Shown one piece after another: positions 1-5,339 of a DNA stretch of 7,370 bases. How positions within the stretch are numbered: the stretch's first letter is position 1; each line of letters opens with the position of its first letter. Position numbers and translations under genes: made by a program. Under the pieces are notes generated by a model, which did no database searches, was not told where the DNA came from, and was given only the letters and a program-made list of their open reading frames with translations. This DNA is from Methanobacteriota archaeon (GTDB lineage Archaea > Methanobacteriota > Methanobacteria > Methanobacteriales > Methanobacteriaceae): contig JAEZAV010000105.1 in assembly GCA_023430285.1 (NCBI GenBank), positions 1-7,370 on the forward strand, given 5' to 3'.

Positions 1-91
1 CTTTAGGGTTTATTAACATGTCTGAAATCTTTCCTATTTCAAATCCGTTTTTGTCAAACACTCTTGTTCCTAGAAATTCACTAACGTTCAT
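1..91 (-). CDS. PRC-barrel domain protein, N-terminal fragment cut by the window edge
   Basis: Reading leftwards from the ATG at 91-89, the frame is open to the edge and gives 30 residues starting MNVSEFLGTRVFDKNGFEIG and continuing into KISDMLINPK. The pattern of a short leader, a 'G..V.D.NG..IGKI.D' strand pair and a following hydrophobic strand is typical of the start of small archaeal PRC-barrel proteins. These are often 80 to 160 residues long and related to the RimM C-terminal and photosynthetic-reaction-centre barrels; the role of the stand-alone archaeal forms is poorly known. An AGGTG ribosome-binding motif lies 6 bases before the ATG. The gene is divergent from the site-2 protease gene across about 150 bp. 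The family call rests on a short stretch, and everything beyond residue 30 is outside the window. Confidence 0.72.
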   Translation of the reverse strand, partial: MNVSEFLGTRVFDKNGFEIGKISDMLINPK

Positions 92-202
92 TGAAACACC
101 TGAATATATATTTATTTTTTGATTCACTTTAATTTTATTAACTAAACAACCTTGAGGATTAATTAATGTATGTTCCTATTAATAGTTTCGTCAACAATAA
201 TA

Positions 203-232
203 TTATATAAAGTAAAAAATGTTTTGAGGTGA
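203..232 (+). promoter_or_regulatory. TATA-like box and Shine-Dalgarno site of the site-2 protease gene
   Basis: TTATATAA at 203-210 resembles an archaeal TATA box, and GAGGTGA at 226-232 is a strong Shine-Dalgarno match 10 bases before the ATG at 243. The Shine-Dalgarno site is well supported. The TATA assignment is weaker: a start site about 25 bases downstream would fall on the ribosome-binding site, so the real box may lie further upstream in the same AT-rich stretch (about 158-210). Confidence 0.45.
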
Positions 233-242
233 CCATCTGAAA

Positions 243-1310
243 ATGAAGTACTCCTTTAAAATATTCAGTATTTTTGGAATACCTGTTGAATTACATATTT
301 CGTTTCTTGTTTTAATCATCCTCATCTACCTAATTGCACTGCTCAATCTAGTGTCCTACGTTACCCTTTTAACTGCTGTTTTAATCACCCTCATATTTGT
401 TTCTGTGGTGCTGCACGAACTTGCACACTGTTACGTGGCAAAACGGTACGGTATTGGTATTGGAAGAATAGTTCTCCTACCAATAGGTGGTATCTCTGAG
501 ATGGAAGAAACACCCAAGGATCCTTCAAAGGAATTGAGAATAGCCCTTGCAGGTCCTGTTTCCAACCTGTTGATTGGGGGAATATGTTACCTTATTCTAA
601 TCCTAAGCCTGGCTTACATTTCAAAAACCCTCCAGGGAGCAATTTACTACTTCGTAATCGTGAATATTCTTCTGGGATTTTTCAACTTGTTGCCTGCCTT
701 TCCAATGGATGGTGGAAGAATATTACGGGCTTTTCTTGCTGAAAGAATGAACTTTATAGAGGCCACCAAGTTGGCTGCAAACATCGGGAAGCAGCTGGCA
801 ATAATCATGGCACTGGTTGGGATTTTCTTTAATTTTCTACTCATACTGGTTGCCATCTACGTGTACCTAGGTGCTCAAGCAGAATATCAAACAGTGCTGC
901 TTTCAACCCTCCTTGAAAATGAAAGGGTCAAAGATGTGATGACAACAATGGTTCACACAGTTAAACCAAACAACACAGTTAAGGAAACCTTGAAGATCAT
1001 GTTTAAAGAAAAGCACATGGGCTACCCTGTAACTGATGATGGGCATTTAATTGGAATCGTAACCTTCCATGATCTTTCCAAGATCCCAGAGGATGAAAAG
1101 GATACCTTAATAAAGGACATCATGACCCGCGACCTTGTTGTATCTGATCCAGAGGAAGGTCTGATGGAAACACTTGAAAAACTTAACAGAAATCGAATTG
1201 GAAGAGTTCCTGTTGTTTGGGAAGACAGACTCGTTGGTATTGTTACTAAAACAGATCTTACCACTGTCCTGGAGATGAAGCAGAATTTGATTGAAAAACA
1301 GAAGAACTGA
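243..1310 (+). CDS. Site-2 protease family (M50) membrane metalloprotease with two CBS domains
   Basis: This 355-residue polytopic membrane protein has the zinc-protease architecture of the M50B (site-2 protease, SpoIVFB-like) family. The HELAH motif at residues 58-62 supplies two zinc-binding histidines and the catalytic glutamate in a membrane helix. NLLPAFPMDGGR at 148-159 carries the third zinc ligand, D156. An AGPVSN segment (103-108) and about six hydrophobic helices fill residues 1 to 215. The C-terminal half holds two CBS domains (about 228-282 and 290-347), each starting with a 'V.D.M' or 'I.DIMT' strand. This matches the M. jannaschii S2P-CBS type. Members cut substrates within the membrane; CBS domains commonly bind adenine nucleotides and may gate activity. 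The substrate cannot be told from sequence. No clear T-tract terminator follows the stop, so readthrough into elp3, 117 bp on, is possible. Confidence 0.93.
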   Translation: MKYSFKIFSIFGIPVELHISFLVLIILIYLIALLNLVSYVTLLTAVLITLIFVSVVLHELAHCYVAKRYGIGIGRIVLLPIGGISEMEETPKDPSKELRIALAGPVSNLLIGGICYLILILSLAYISKTLQGAIYYFVIVNILLGFFNLLPAFPMDGGRILRAFLAERMNFIEATKLAANIGKQLAIIMALVGIFFNFLLILVAIYVYLGAQAEYQTVLLSTLLENERVKDVMTTMVHTVKPNNTVKETLKIMFKEKHMGYPVTDDGHLIGIVTFHDLSKIPEDEKDTLIKDIMTRDLVVSDPEEGLMETLEKLNRNRIGRVPVVWEDRLVGIVTKTDLTTVLEMKQNLIEKQKN

Positions 1311-1378
1311 CCCTTTAATATCATTCTGGGTATGAAAAAAATTAGGTCATCATCAAGAAAAGAAACTAGTTATTGGAT

Positions 1379-1399
1379 ACACTACTAAAATATTAGTGT
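1379..1399. repeat. Inverted repeat ACACTA-N9-TAGTGT upstream of elp3
   Basis: ACACTA at 1379-1384 and TAGTGT at 1394-1399 form six-base inverted arms around an A/T-rich core (CTAAAATAT). A second register, ACTAA/TTAGT around AATA, lies inside it. The core could serve as a TATA element for elp3, in which case the arms would flank it like an operator. A weak transcript hairpin is the alternative. The arms are short and AT-rich, so chance is a real possibility. Confidence 0.3.
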
Positions 1400-1415
1400 T
1401 TTAGGAAATAATTTT

Positions 1416-1423
1416 GTGGAGAT
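1416..1423 (+). promoter_or_regulatory. Ribosome-binding site that decides the elp3 start
   Basis: GTGGAGAT contains GGAG at 1418-1421, six bases before the ATG at 1428. The frame is also open from a GTG at 1416, but that GTG is part of this ribosome-binding site and has no good Shine-Dalgarno sequence of its own. The ATG at 1428 is therefore preferred, which shortens the product by four residues. Confidence 0.65.
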
Positions 1424-1427
1424 ATTC

Positions 1428-3056
1428 ATGGAAGAAGCATACAGATTTATCATAGATGAAATACTCGCAGGCAAGATTAACAGCAAAAAAGACCTTGAAA
1501 AGGTTAAGTTAAAGGCATGTCGAGACTTCAAATTAATGGAATTTATGAGTAATTCATTGATACTTGAGAAGGCCAGTCCTGAGGAAAGGAAGATCATAGC
1601 ACCAGTTATACGGAAAAAACCCACCAGAACCATATCAGGTGTTGCTGTGGTTGCTGTTATGTGCAAGCCACATAAATGCCCCCATGGAAGATGTACCTAC
1701 TGTCCAGAAAGTGAAGTGGCACCACCAAGTTACACAGGAGAAGAACCAGCAGCACTCAGGGCAAGGATGTATGAATTTGATCCCTACATGCAGACCTACA
1801 ACAGGCTGTTACAACTTGAAAGTATTGGACATCCCATTGACAAAGTGGAACTCATTGTAATGGGGGGCACATTTCCATCCTACAATGTTTGTTACCAGGA
1901 ATGGTTCATTACAAAATGTTTAAGGGCAATGAACGACTTTGGATTGGAAGACCTTGATACCAGGGTGCAGATCAGGAAAGCGGGAGAATTAAATGTTCCT
2001 GAAGACTTCGCGTACCTCAAGGATGTGCAGACAAAAAATGAGCTGTCCAGTGTGAGGTGTGTTGGTATGACCTTCGAAACCAGGCCGGACTATGCAAAAA
2101 TTGAAGATATCGATCGAATGCTTAACATGGGAGTTACAAGGGTTGAACTTGGGGTTCAAACCATATACAACTTCATCTACAAACGTATCGAAAGGGGCCA
2201 TAGGGTGGAGGATGCAGTGAAATCAGCCCAGTACCTTAGGGACTCTGGAATCAAGGTAGCGTTTCATATGATGCCCGGGCTTTTCTCAGACCCAGATCGT
2301 GACATGAGAATATTTCACAGGCTCTTTGAAGATGAAAGGTTCAGACCAGACATGATCAAAATCTATCCCTGCCTGGTAACCAAGGGCTCAAAAATCTACG
2401 ATCTATGGAAAGCCGGAGAATATGAACCCTACAGCACCGAAGATGCCATTGATTTAATAGTTAAAGTTAAGAAAATACTTCCTAAATGGGTTAGAACCAT
2501 GAGGATACAGCGGGACATACCTTCACAGCTTATTGAAGCAGGTGTGAAAAAATCTAACCTTGGAGAACTGGTTTACAACAAGTTGGAAGGTGAAGGTGTG
2601 AACTGTAAATGTATCCGATGTCGTGAAGTTGGACACAAAGCAGCCAATGGAGTGATTCCAGATTTTCACAATGTTGACCTGGTTAAAACAGAGTACAATG
2701 CTGCTGGAGGACGTGAAATATTCCTTTCACAGGAAGACCTGAGCAAGGACATTTTAATGGGATTTTTAAGGCTGAGAATACCCTCTGAAAATGCCCATAG
2801 AGTGGAGGTAGATGATAAAACAGCACTCATAAGGGAGCTGCATGTCTACGGCCAAATGGCAGAGATTGGACAGAAGAGTGATGAACTGTATCAACACATG
2901 GGATTCGGAGAACAACTGCTTCAGGAAGCTGAGAGGGTAGCGTCTGAAGAATTTGACAGGAAAAAACTCCTTATAATTAGTGGTTTGGGAGCTAGAAATT
3001 ACTACAGAAAATTTGGATACGAATTAGAAGGACCCTACATGTCTAAAAAAATTTAA
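1428..3056 (+). CDS. elp3: Elp3: tRNA uridine(34) acetyltransferase, radical SAM plus GNAT
   Basis: This is archaeal Elp3, 542 residues from the chosen ATG and full length for the family. It uses acetyl-CoA and a radical SAM centre to carboxymethylate C5 of the wobble uridine of certain tRNAs. Archaea work with Elp3 alone, without the other Elongator subunits. The radical SAM cluster fits the Elp3-type CX9CX2C motif at C79, C89 and C92, within MCKPHKCPHGRCTYCP. MGGTFPSY (145-152), GMTFETRPD (213-221) and ELGVQT (240-245) are conserved SAM-barrel motifs. A CKCIRC knot (393-398) marks the zinc-binding linker. The C-terminal acetyltransferase domain (about 430-542) has the acetyl-CoA loop QHMGFG (489-494) and the closing GARNYYRKFGYE segment. 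deoC follows 23 bp later and probably shares the transcript. Confidence 0.96.
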   Translation: MEEAYRFIIDEILAGKINSKKDLEKVKLKACRDFKLMEFMSNSLILEKASPEERKIIAPVIRKKPTRTISGVAVVAVMCKPHKCPHGRCTYCPESEVAPPSYTGEEPAALRARMYEFDPYMQTYNRLLQLESIGHPIDKVELIVMGGTFPSYNVCYQEWFITKCLRAMNDFGLEDLDTRVQIRKAGELNVPEDFAYLKDVQTKNELSSVRCVGMTFETRPDYAKIEDIDRMLNMGVTRVELGVQTIYNFIYKRIERGHRVEDAVKSAQYLRDSGIKVAFHMMPGLFSDPDRDMRIFHRLFEDERFRPDMIKIYPCLVTKGSKIYDLWKAGEYEPYSTEDAIDLIVKVKKILPKWVRTMRIQRDIPSQLIEAGVKKSNLGELVYNKLEGEGVNCKCIRCREVGHKAANGVIPDFHNVDLVKTEYNAAGGREIFLSQEDLSKDILMGFLRLRIPSENAHRVEVDDKTALIRELHVYGQMAEIGQKSDELYQHMGFGEQLLQEAERVASEEFDRKKLLIISGLGARNYYRKFGYELEGPYMSKKI

Positions 3057-3069
3057 TGGAGTAATGGAG
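3054..3069 (+). repeat. Tandem TAATGGAG duplication at the elp3-deoC junction
   Basis: TAATGGAG occurs twice head to tail: 3054-3061, whose TAA is the elp3 stop, and 3062-3069. Each copy carries a GGAG Shine-Dalgarno core; the second, at 3066-3069, sits 10 bases before the deoC ATG. Each copy also carries an overlapping stop/start (TAATG). This creates two minimal reading frames, ATG-GAG-TAA at 3056-3064 and a five-codon one at 3064-3078 that ends one base before deoC. The arrangement would allow ribosomes to pass from elp3 to deoC. Confidence 0.6.
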
Positions 3070-3079
3070 TTGGTTTAAT

Positions 3080-3745
3080 ATGATGACACCTGAAAAGTTA
3101 GCAAAAATGATCGACCATACCAATGTAAAACCCAATGCAAGCACAGAAGATATTAACAACCTTTGTGAGGAGGCATCGGAGTACGACTTTGCATGTGCAT
3201 GCGTGACCCCTGTTAACGTTGCACTTGCAATCGAGCTTTTGAAGGGTACAGATGTTGGTGTGTGTGCAGTTATTGGTTTTCCATTCGGAACATCTAAATC
3301 AGAAATTAAAGCATTTGAAGCACTTGTAGCAGTTGAGGACGGTGCAACTGAATTGGATATGGTACTCAATATAGGTGCGCTTAAATCAGGTTTGTCAAGT
3401 ATGGTTGAAAGGGACATCGAACACGTTGTAGAATCAGCAGAGGGAATGGTTGTCAAGGTCATAATAGAAACTGCTCTATTAACTTATGATGAGAAGGTTG
3501 AAGCCTGCATGCTTGCCAAATCTGCAGGGGCAGATTATGTTAAAACTTCCACTGGTGTGGGTTTTCCAGGTGCAAATGCAGTTGATGTTAAACTTCTAAG
3601 GGAAACAGTTGGACAAAAGATGGGTGTGAAGGCTTCAGGCGGTATCAGAAATCTGGAATCTGCACTGGAAATGATCGAAGCTGGAGCATCTAAAATTGGA
3701 ACTTCAGCAGGACCTTCCATCATGGATGGTTTTAAAGAGTTGTGA
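3080..3745 (+). CDS. deoC: Deoxyribose-phosphate aldolase (DERA)
   Basis: This 221-residue class I aldolase has the normal length for the short DeoC family. It reversibly cleaves 2-deoxyribose 5-phosphate into glyceraldehyde 3-phosphate and acetaldehyde, the last step of deoxynucleoside breakdown, in the cytoplasm. The Schiff-base lysine is K155 in VKTSTGVGFPGA. The partner residues are D93 in ELDMVLNIG and K184 in VKASGGIR. The N-terminal IDHTNVKP and the CVTPVNV and VIGFPFG segments are also characteristic, and IGTSAG (206-211) is the likely phosphate-binding end. Two ATGs stand in tandem at 3080 and 3083; 3080 has the better spacing to GGAG at 3066-3069. It lies 23 bp behind elp3 in the same direction. 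No other deoxynucleoside-catabolism gene is in view, so its link with elp3 is positional only. Confidence 0.96.
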   Translation: MMTPEKLAKMIDHTNVKPNASTEDINNLCEEASEYDFACACVTPVNVALAIELLKGTDVGVCAVIGFPFGTSKSEIKAFEALVAVEDGATELDMVLNIGALKSGLSSMVERDIEHVVESAEGMVVKVIIETALLTYDEKVEACMLAKSAGADYVKTSTGVGFPGANAVDVKLLRETVGQKMGVKASGGIRNLESALEMIEAGASKIGTSAGPSIMDGFKEL

Positions 3746-3844
3746 ATCATGGAGAAATTTTAAAGGGCATGATCTAACAAACCCTAAAACAATTAATCAG
3801 AAAAATTGGTTTAAAGAGAAAATCTACGGGGGAACTGAACCACT

Positions 3845-4201
3845 ATGAAGATAGAAATAGAAGTGATTGGAAAGGGAAAGGCAGAGGGGGTTTTGGATGA
3901 TAGAAATCCAACAACAGCCAAACAGATATTTAAGAACCTTCCATTTGAGGGAGAGGCAAATATTTGGCTTGAAGAAGTCTACTTCGATGCCCCAATCAAG
4001 GAGGAGTATGAAAACCCATCATCCAGTACTTCCAAGGGGGACATTTCCTACTGGCCTCCAGGACCTGCTTTTTGTATTTTTTACGGTCAATCTCAACCTG
4101 CATCAGCAGTTAACAACATTGGAAAGATTCTTTCAAATCTTGAACTGTTTAAAGATGTGGAAAATGATGATAAAATTATCATAAGAAAATTAGAAGACTA
4201 A
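3845..4201 (+). CDS. Small cyclophilin-fold protein (TM1367/DUF369-like)
   Basis: This 118-residue soluble protein has no signal peptide or membrane segment. It matches the pattern of the stand-alone 'cyclophilin-like fold' family typified by Thermotoga TM1367: 'NPTTAKQIFKNLPFEGEANIW' near residues 21-41, EEVYFDAP (43-50), and the signature GDISYWPPGPAFCIFYG (65-81) followed by a QPAS turn. The fold resembles cyclophilin, but whether members act as prolyl isomerases is not established, so no enzyme activity is assigned. A G-rich ribosome-binding motif (GGGGGA, 3828-3833) precedes the ATG by 11 bases. The gene lies 99 bp behind deoC, so it may be read through from elp3-deoC or have its own weak promoter. 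Its TAA overlaps the stop codon of the convergent GNAT gene. Confidence 0.8.
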   Translation: MKIEIEVIGKGKAEGVLDDRNPTTAKQIFKNLPFEGEANIWLEEVYFDAPIKEEYENPSSSTSKGDISYWPPGPAFCIFYGQSQPASAVNNIGKILSNLELFKDVENDDKIIIRKLED

Positions 4202-4800
4202 AAGAACTTTTTAGTCATTGTAACCCTATTTTTTCTCGTTTTAAATCCATTTTTATGGTAAAAATCCTTTGCAGGAACATTGCTGTTGGTTAGAAGCTGA
4301 AAACTTTCAATGTTTTTGAGTTCAGGATGGTTCTCTACGTAGTCCATGAGTAACGATCCAATGCCCTGGCCCTGATGCGTGGTTGATACAAAAAATTCAT
4401 CTATAAAAAATTCATCACCACTCCACCAAGAACGTGAATGACCGAAGCATGCAGCCACCAGCTCAGAGTTTTGGTACACCACGTAGCCACTGAAAACAGG
4501 ATTTTCTATGAGTTCCTTTAGATATTCTTTGACCCTTGAAAGTCTGAACCATTCATCATTCCAAGGTTGCTGTGAAAAAACTTCTTGGTAGAGTTTTGCC
4601 GAGTTATCAAGGTCCTGTAGGGAAAATTTCTTAAATTCCATCCCATCCATGTATTTTACGAAATCCCGATTATCAGCATCTAATTTTGAGATAAATCCGT
4701 CTAAAATGATTTCATTTAATAAAAAAGAGCCATGTTTTTTGACATGTTCAGTTACATGAGAATTTGATACGTGTTCCTTAACAGCTGACTTCATAGACAT
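4198..4800 (-). CDS. GNAT-family N-acetyltransferase with a N-terminal extension
   Basis: The predicted product has 200 residues from the ATG at 4800-4798. The frame stays open upstream to a GTG at 4812, but a GGGGTGG ribosome-binding site 8 bases before 4800 favours the ATG. The GNAT domain spans about residues 54-200. It starts MEFKKFSLQDL, has the acetyl-CoA loop QGQGIG (143-148, fitting Q/RxxGxG), the preceding strand IDEFFVS, and the closing 'PAKDFYHKNGF' segment (176-186). The YQEVFSQQPWNDEW and W-W-G-D-E-F pattern resembles small-molecule (aminoglycoside 6'-type-like) acetyltransferases, but the substrate is unknown. Residues 1-53 are extra, polar and histidine-rich at the start, and I do not recognise them. 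The gene follows marR by 32 bp with a palindrome in between, which suggests it is a target of that regulator. Confidence 0.88.
   Translation of the reverse strand: MSMKSAVKEHVSNSHVTEHVKKHGSFLLNEIILDGFISKLDADNRDFVKYMDGMEFKKFSLQDLDNSAKLYQEVFSQQPWNDEWFRLSRVKEYLKELIENPVFSGYVVYQNSELVAACFGHSRSWWSGDEFFIDEFFVSTTHQGQGIGSLLMDYVENHPELKNIESFQLLTNSNVPAKDFYHKNGFKTRKNRVTMTKKFF
4208..4254 (+). terminator. Series of T-tracts that could end the cyclophilin-like transcript
   Basis: Just past the stop, the + strand carries T5 (4208-4212), T6 (4229-4234), T4 (4239-4242) and T5 (4250-4254). Archaeal RNA polymerase terminates on such U-runs without a hairpin. These tracts are the antisense of lysine- and phenylalanine-rich codons at the GNAT C terminus, so they may simply reflect coding there. 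Confidence 0.4.
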
Positions 4801-4808
4801 GATAAAAA

Positions 4809-4815
4809 CCACCCC
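4809..4815 (-). promoter_or_regulatory. Ribosome-binding site that decides the GNAT start
   Basis: On the - strand GGGGTGG lies 8 bases before the ATG at 4800. The GTG at 4812, which would add four residues, is inside this motif and is therefore unlikely to be the start. Another in-frame ATG at 4794 is possible but is less well spaced. Confidence 0.55.
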
Positions 4816-4836
4816 ATAGTTTAGTTACTAAACTAT
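4816..4836. promoter_or_regulatory. Perfect 21-bp palindrome, candidate MarR operator
   Basis: The arms ATAGTTTAGT (4816-4825) and ACTAAACTAT (4827-4836) are exact reverse complements around a single T at 4826. Size, dyad symmetry and AT content fit the sites bound by dimeric MarR-family winged-helix proteins. The site overlaps the marR stop codon and ends just before the GNAT ribosome-binding site, so a protein bound here could block GNAT transcription. Read on the + strand it is followed by T6 and could look like a terminator, but no + strand gene lies close by. Symmetry is seen directly; binding by the neighbouring MarR is inference. Confidence 0.65.
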
Positions 4837-5315
4837 TTTTTCTTTGGTTTTTGATCATTTAAAAACTTATCCATGAAGAGATCGATGGTGTCCATGATCT
4901 CCAAGTAGGAATCAACTTTATCCTGTTCAAGGTTTTTGAAGTAGCTGAAAAATTCATTTTCAAAGTTCTTGTGTCTTTCGTCCTGAATTTTAAAGGCGTT
5001 CCTCCCCTTGGTGGTGAGCTTCAGTTTAACTTCCTTGGCATTTCCCTCGATCTTTTCCTTTTTTATAAGCTGCTTTTCATGCAACTTGTTCACAACTTGG
5101 GAAACTGCGCCCTTGGTTATTCCAAATTTCTGACTCAAAACAGTTACGTTGTTAGCAACACCGTTGCCAACTGCATCTAAAATATGGATCTCACTGGGAT
5201 AGAGTTTTTGACCGTCTCCAAATTCAATTGGATTCTTCTCAAACTTCTGGAATTTTTTGTTTACCCTGATGAACTGAATCATCATTTTCCTTGTGACTGC
5301 GAATTGATCATCCAT
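4833..5315 (-). CDS. MarR-family transcriptional regulator
   Basis: This 160-residue protein has the usual MarR length and layout: an N-terminal dimerisation helix (about 5-30), a winged helix-turn-helix, and C-terminal helices (about 108-155) that complete the dimer. 'LYPSEIHILDAVGNG' (38-52) is the helix leading into the DNA-binding domain. 'NVTVLSQKFGITKGAVSQVVNKLHEKQLI' (56-84) contains the helix-turn-helix, with the recognition helix at about 67-80. 'KKEKIEGNAKEVKLKLTTKG' (85-104) is the wing. It ends in a basic tail, KPKKK. No ligand-sensing cysteine is present; the protein has no cysteine at all. An AGGAT ribosome-binding site is 7 bases before the ATG. The gene starts 15 bp behind the cofH stop, so it is probably transcribed with cofH. 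The palindrome at its own stop codon is a plausible binding site. Confidence 0.93.
   Translation of the reverse strand: MDDQFAVTRKMMIQFIRVNKKFQKFEKNPIEFGDGQKLYPSEIHILDAVGNGVANNVTVLSQKFGITKGAVSQVVNKLHEKQLIKKEKIEGNAKEVKLKLTTKGRNAFKIQDERHKNFENEFFSYFKNLEQDKVDSYLEIMDTIDLFMDKFLNDQKPKKK
4857..4865 (-). promoter_or_regulatory. Possible TATA box for the GNAT gene inside the marR 3' end
   Basis: On the - strand TTTTTAAAT lies within the last marR codons. A start site about 25 bases downstream would fall near 4834, within the palindrome at 4816-4836, the geometry expected of a repressor site covering a start point. The sequence also encodes the marR C terminus (FLND), and AT-rich octamers are common here. 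Confidence 0.3.
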
Positions 5316-5318
5316 GGT

Positions 5319-5339
5319 AAAATCCTAGTTTTAGATTTT
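5319..5339. repeat. Inverted repeat AAAATC-N9-GATTTT at the cofH-marR junction
   Basis: Six-base arms at 5319-5324 and 5334-5339 flank CTAGTTTTA. The repeat covers the cofH stop codon and sits 4 bases before the marR start, including its ribosome-binding site. The core TAGTTTTAG vaguely resembles a half-site of the 21-bp palindrome (TAGTTTAG) with one extra base, so it could be a weak second regulator site. The evidence is slight. Confidence 0.25.

Noticed and set aside
137..147. ACTAAAC half-site resembling an arm of the MarR palindrome upstream of the protease gene
   Set aside because: It is a single seven-base match without a dyad partner.
1416..1427. GTG start for elp3 four codons upstream of the ATG
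   Set aside because: The GTG is part of the GTGGAG ribosome-binding site that serves the ATG at 1428, and it has no good site of its own.
3867..4184. Open frame of 105 codons overlapping the cyclophilin-like gene in another + frame
   Set aside because: It has no ribosome-binding site or family pattern, and the other frame has a clear family signature.
4801..4812. GTG start for the GNAT gene at 4812
   Set aside because: It lies within the GGGGTGG ribosome-binding motif; the ATG at 4800 is correctly spaced.
4816..4840. Reading the 21-bp palindrome plus T6 as a + strand hairpin terminator
   Set aside because: No + strand gene ends nearby; the stem is almost all A/T with hardly any loop; archaeal termination does not need hairpins. 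An operator is the better reading.
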